Part shown: positions 14,901-17,393 of the stretch, piece after piece
Layout of the letters: every line of letters starts with the position of its first letter
Numbering within the stretch: position 1 is the first letter of the stretch
Origin: an uncultured Bacillota bacterium
GTDB taxonomy: Bacteria > Bacillota_I > Bacilli_A > Izemoplasmatales > UBA1188
Assembly: GCA_937907585.1 (NCBI GenBank)
Contig: CALCVH010000045.1
Location: forward strand, 1-17,393
Length of the DNA stretch: 17,393 nt
Direction: 5' to 3'
Position numbers and translations under genes: made by a program
Notes under the pieces: generated by a model
The model's input: the letters and a program-made list of their open reading frames with translations, nothing else
What the model was told of the DNA's origin: nothing
Databases searched by the model: none

Positions 14901-17393
14901 ATTACTTTTCCAAAACTATCCTTTGATATTATTCCAAGTGTGCTAAGATTAATTTCTTCGTTAATACTGAAATCTGTTTTTACAGGATTAAATATATAAG
15001 GTAAATCATATACATTGGCATCAAATGTTATTGAGCTTGTATTTCCTTTTGAGTCTGTAGCAACACTTCTCAGTTGAATTACATTTCCTCCAACAAAATC
15101 GCCACTATATATGCTAGTAACAACTTCTACTTCTTCTCCAAAACTATCTACAGCTGTTATACCAAATAAGGAATTAGATATTGTATCTGACTTTTTGATA
15201 TCTTTAATAGATTCATTCCTATTAATAGTTGGATTACCATATACTTTGACATTTGTTTTTTCTTCGATTATCTCATTTCCAGTTTTATCTGTTGCTTTAA
15301 AACAAATAGTAACTGAATCTCCTGCATTATAATCATTAGTCTTAGGATAAATAACTACATTTAAGTCTCCATTAAATGTATCCTTAGCAGTTACATCAAA
15401 TATTGCGCTATCAAATGAATCGCTCAAATTGATATATTCGATATCTTTATTGAATGAAAGAATAGGAGTTCCATAAACTTTTATGTTTGCTAAATTAGTA
15501 GTTGAATAAACATCATACAAACCAACCGCAACAAACCTTATAGATACTGTTCCACCAACTGTTTTTGATCCACCAATTATTTGCAAACTAATATCAACAC
15601 TATTGCCATCAGTATCAACTGCAGTAGCATTAAATAGATTAGCGTTTAATTCATCGAAAACACTAATGTCTAATATTTCATCAAAAGTAATCATTACTTT
15701 ATAGTCAATCCATTTTGCATATAACGTGATATTAGATGCAGGAACTGTTTCATACTTTATAGTTAGTGATTCGTCGTACCAGCCATCAAAAGTCTTTTCA
15801 TAAAGAGATGGTTTGGCCATTATCTTAGAATTATATTCTTGTGTTATTGGTTCAATATAATTTCCACCATTTGAATTAAAGGAAATTGTATATTCATTGA
15901 TTTGCCAATTTGCTAAATATGATAGATTGCCTCCACTACCTTTTTCTATAGTAACTTCTTTTTGTAAAACATCTCCATTAGAGCCAGTCCAACCAATAAA
16001 AGTATAGCCTTCTTTGATTGGGTTATTTAATTTGAAAGTATTTGATTCTGCATTGTATTTAGTTTTATTAGTACCATTTCCACCACTGTAATCATAGGTG
16101 ATAGAATAATCTATAGGTGTCCACACTCCTTCTATGAGTATATCTTTAACCATAGAAGTATTGATGCATGATATAACTTCATTTTCTAATTTCCATTCAA
16201 ATGTATAATAATCTCTACTTTGATTTTTTAATGCAAGATTATTATCTTCAATTGTATAGAATAAAGGCATGCCAGTTAAATCAACATGTTCATCGCAATC
16301 ATATGTAACTTTATATTTGTTTAAACTCCACTTAGCACATAAAAAAGTGTCTTGATTTAAAGTAAACGGTGATAAAGATATGCCATTTTCATCTGTATAC
16401 TGAATACCGCCTTCTTCAGAATCAAACCATCCAACAAAAGTATAACCAATTTTAGTTGGAACAAGTAGCTTATAAGGCAATGATGATTCAACGACTTGAG
16501 TGTTTACTAAACGATTATCAACATATAAATGTATATTGTATTTTGAATGTTCAATAACAAAGCATTTTTTTCCATTACAGTTTGGGCAATTATGAATGCT
16601 TCCAGAGATTCCGTCTCCACCACATACTGAACAAGAATTTGTAGATGTAAGTCTACCATTTCCGTTGCAATATGGACAAGTTTTAAATGATGTTGATAAA
16701 CAATTAGAACAAACTGCGCCAATACCATTTAATATTGTTTGTGAAGCATTTCCACAATTTGAACATATTTTTTTGTTTCCATAACATTTAGGGCAAGATT
16801 GAGTAGATGTTATTTTTCCGTTTCCGTTACAATTTGCACAAGTTTGTCTTGTATCTTCAGTTCCTATTCCATTACACTCTGAACATTTTTCTCCCCACAA
16901 AGCATAAAGAGTTACGTTAGCATCTATATTAAAAGACGAACCTGGTTCATATACTAATTCATCATTCGCACAATACCATCCAGCGAACATATAGTTACCA
17001 TATGATGGAATTGTTGAACTTAAGTATATACTCAAGCCTCTAGATTTAATTTGCATTTGTGGAGCATTATTGCCACCATTTGCATTATATGTAACCTTAT
17101 AAGATGCAGATTGAGTTTTTGTGTAAACAGCTTCATAAGTTGTATCTATAGTAGCAGCAATTATTTCTGGACTCCATCCATCAAATGTATAATCAAATTG
17201 TGAATCGCTTTTTTTCGTTGGAACATCATTACCATATGATGGCTTTTTATTAAATTCACATTTTGTAGTTTTTAAAATAGAGCCATCACTATTTTTCCAT
17301 ATTATTGTATATTGCTTTGGTGTATATACTGCGTTAATAGTAATATCATTGGATACAATACTATAATCTTCCCATTTTCCATCATAACCATAT
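11945..17393 (-). CDS. Giant multi-repeat surface protein (5' end outside window)
   Basis: The frame is open from the right edge to TAA at 11947-11945, at least 1,815 residues. The ATG at 17056 is internal: upstream codons continue an InlB repeat (YKVTYNANGGNNAPQ), so the true start is beyond the window. Parts in order: InlB-type repeats (17393-16886), an eight-CxxC DnaJ-like domain (16885-16562), four InlB-type repeats (16561-15704; GYTFVGW, GYTFIGW, KTFDGW), seven Ig-like units of about 78 residues (15703-14078), about three more InlB-type units (14077-13427; GYTFLGW), a short linker, a BspA LRR_5 array (about 13324-12050) and a 34-residue cap (12049-11948). No LPxTG or C-terminal membrane helix is present. 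Export is inferred from the repeat families, because the signal region is not visible. The related lipoprotein lies next downstream. A role in adhesion or host contact is the family's usual proposal. Confidence 0.9.
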   Translation of the reverse strand, partial: YGYDGKWEDYSIVSNDITINAVYTPKQYTIIWKNSDGSILKTTKCEFNKKPSYGNDVPTKKSDSQFDYTFDGWSPEIIAATIDTTYEAVYTKTQSASYKVTYNANGGNNAPQMQIKSRGLSIYLSSTIPSYGNYMFAGWYCANDELVYEPGSSFNIDANVTLYALWGEKCSECNGIGTEDTRQTCANCNGNGKITSTQSCPKCYGNKKICSNCGNASQTILNGIGAVCSNCLSTSFKTCPYCNGNGRLTSTNSCSVCGGDGISGSIHNCPNCNGKKCFVIEHSKYNIHLYVDNRLVNTQVVESSLPYKLLVPTKIGYTFVGWFDSEEGGIQYTDENGISLSPFTLNQDTFLCAKWSLNKYKVTYDCDEHVDLTGMPLFYTIEDNNLALKNQSRDYYTFEWKLENEVISCINTSMVKDILIEGVWTPIDYSITYDYSGGNGTNKTKYNAESNTFKLNNPIKEGYTFIGWTGSNGDVLQKEVTIEKGSGGNLSYLANWQINEYTISFNSNGGNYIEPITQEYNSKIMAKPSLYEKTFDGWYDESLTIKYETVPASNITLYAKWIDYKVMITFDEILDISVFDELNANLFNATAVDTDGNSVDISLQIIGGSKTVGGTVSIRFVAVGLYDVYSTTNLANIKVYGTPILSFNKDIEYINLSDSFDSAIFDVTAKDTFNGDLNVVIYPKTNDYNAGDSVTICFKATDKTGNEIIEEKTNVKVYGNPTINRNESIKDIKKSDTISNSLFGITAVDSFGEEVEVVTSIYSGDFVGGNVIQLRSVATDSKGNTSSITFDANVYDLPYIFNPVKTDFSINEEINLSTLGIISKDSFGKVIQNVELELIEGTFDAGCTLKYLVTSVDHLGNTNTLTLSNIKVYGNPTITYDLSKTSIRATDVINANLFSAIGKDSFNNNLDVVVSLNSGTLQGGNLVTFKLKTIDLVGNEYEVITQEIKVYSSEDITISYNVSSLNIKLTSKGEEFNASATNSFGESCDVYLEAAPNFSIEAGQTIDLYIVAEDVLGNTKKSNLISNVKIYGMPTLTYLRENNYIQNGDSPYVLFSVVDSFGNNLLFDVEVVSGSLEVNDTITYRITSMDRAKNELLEDYLLIVLDNDESIIDLYLDNNFIGSRRIYKGSNYSLYSNNGYDIEWSIEKNNKTILLTDKKGNCLSEWSLESDCYVATASSILTQYSITYELNGGVNHNNNPEEFNIESENITLNEPTKKGYTFLGWSSIDFDGFKNVIEIPRGSTNNRKYTANWSINTYTIDYVLNGGLNNNNNQISFTYDDEIVLFEPVREYYHFLGWYLNDNLISTITKIDFDITLEARWECYFKISNNTIVEVCEYVKGFNLIEIPSCFDDFVIEIIGQESFSNCKFLKSITIPNSVTSIGDYAFSGCSSLTSITIPNSVTSIGNDAFYKCTSLASITIPNSVTSIGNDAFYNCPIKYATISAFIVSYIDKGKLKEVFITSGESIGRSAFYNCSSLTSITIPNSVTSIGDYAFSRCSSLTSITIPNSVTSIGKDAFSNCSSLQSITIPNRVSTIGEYAFYKCTSLASITIPDSVSSIGRSAFEGCQIEYATIPTIAAGSISNSKLKEVVITSGEIMNSAVFSGCSSLESITLPFVGNKSHSSNDKWQYPFGYIFGTDSYTGGEATTQYYYGSSLTSDECTVYYIPSSLKNVTITGSIYIPQGAFYGCSSLTSITIPDSVRSIGKYAFVACRSLTSITIPNRVSTIGEYAFSECSSLQSITIPDGVALIGEGAFRYCSSLQSITIPDSVTTIGKRTFEYCSSLTIYCKASSIPSGWSSAWNPSDRPVIWGHKEE
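11948..12049 (-). other. C-terminal cap of the giant surface protein
   Basis: The final 34 residues (SSLTIYCK..., ending VIWGHKEE) match the end of the lipoprotein at 17 of 34 positions without gaps. The leucine-rich unit runs straight into it. Confidence 0.7.
12030..13324 (-). repeat. Tandem 69-bp coding repeats (BspA-type LRR array) of the giant protein
   Basis: Around 14 LRR_5 units of 69 bp. Three non-canonical segments break the array. Two similar ones contain KLKEVFITSG / KLKEVVITSG (about 13010-13090 and 12605-12690). The longer one (about 12333-12560) contains LPFVGNK, FGYIFGTDSY and YYIPSSLKNVTITG, a module I recall from other BspA-like proteins. Two neighbouring units share 55 identical bases exactly 69 bp apart (from 13089 and from 13158). 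Confidence 0.85.
14078..15703 (-). repeat. Seven tandem Ig-like domains of about 78 residues
   Basis: The units are diverged in DNA but clear in protein. Most end in a strand reading KVYG (also NVYD, KVYS, KIYG), at intervals of 78, 77, 78, 78 and 80 residues. Each has an 'A.D(S/T)FG' type motif in the middle (AKDTFNGD, AVDSFGEE, SKDSFGKV, GKDSFNNN, ATNSFGES, VVDSFGNN), then G/GD and a strand before 'D..GN'. This is the pattern of bacterial Ig-like or cadherin-like stalk domains. The last unit ends in IVL and leads back to InlB repeats. Confidence 0.7.
16562..16885 (-). other. DnaJ-like cysteine-rich (zinc-finger) domain within the giant protein
   Basis: About 108 residues hold eight CxxC pairs: CSEC, CANC, CPKC, CSNC, CSNC, CPYC, CSVC and CPNC. 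Four continue as CxxCxGxG (CSECNGIG, CANCNGNG, CPYCNGNG, CSVCGGDG), the signature of the DnaJ central domain that binds two zinc ions. CANCNGNGKITSTQSCPKC and CPYCNGNGRLTSTNSCSVC look like a duplication. InlB-type repeats flank it directly. No J-domain is visible. Confidence 0.8.

Noticed and set aside
14149..16784. Several plus-strand and other-frame open frames of 62-84 codons across the giant gene
   Set aside because: They overlap the long minus-strand frame with clear repeat domains; none has a recognisable domain or start signal.
11945..17056. Complete gene starting at the ATG at 17056
   Set aside because: Codons upstream stay open to the window edge and encode the first half of the same InlB repeat (VTYNANGG), so this ATG is internal.

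Overview
The window is AT-rich, and every gene I can support reads on the minus strand. Gene content points to a low-GC Gram-positive bacterium of the Bacilli/Mollicutes-like type: a YlbF-YlbG pair, a UPF0223 (YktA-like) protein, a Firmicutes-type TrmH methyltransferase, AAGGAG-type ribosome binding sites and TGG for every Trp that I read. The large BspA-like/InlB-repeat surface proteins suggest a host-associated, probably gut, lineage. The species cannot be told from the sequence.

In transcription order (right to left) there are two parts. The right half (17393-9318) encodes two surface proteins. The first is a giant protein of at least 1,815 residues whose N-terminus lies beyond the window. 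Its order is InlB-type repeats, a DnaJ-like cysteine-rich domain, more InlB repeats, seven Ig-like units of about 78 residues, InlB repeats again, a BspA-type leucine-rich array and a C-terminal cap. The second is a 737-residue lipoprotein with the same general plan (InlB repeats, BspA array, the same cap) but no cysteine-rich or Ig-like part. The 413 bases between them hold a possible 48-residue ORF, a candidate promoter and a terminator-like hairpin.

The left half (9143-1) is a compact run of nine genes that looks like one operon: ileS (type-2 isoleucyl-tRNA synthetase), UPF0223, ylbF-like, ylbG-like, a YghO-like acetyltransferase-fold protein, an ABC-F ATPase, a Nudix hydrolase, a TrmH-family RNA methyltransferase and a phytoene desaturase-like FAD oxidoreductase that runs off the left edge. 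Junctions are 1-11 bases or overlaps, except 60 bases before the last gene. The ileS, ABC-F and TrmH genes link the operon to translation, and YlbF-family proteins are known partners in RNA processing. The ileS leader has a terminator hairpin just before the ribosome binding site and an upstream segment that could pair with its 5' arm, which suggests attenuation without a recognisable T-box.

The most unusual items are the DnaJ-like CxxC cluster inside a probable surface protein, the shared 34-residue C-terminal cap and near-identical repeat DNA of the two neighbouring surface genes, and the two leaders with terminator-like hairpins placed against the ribosome binding site. I saw no tRNA, rRNA, CRISPR array, transposase or phage gene.
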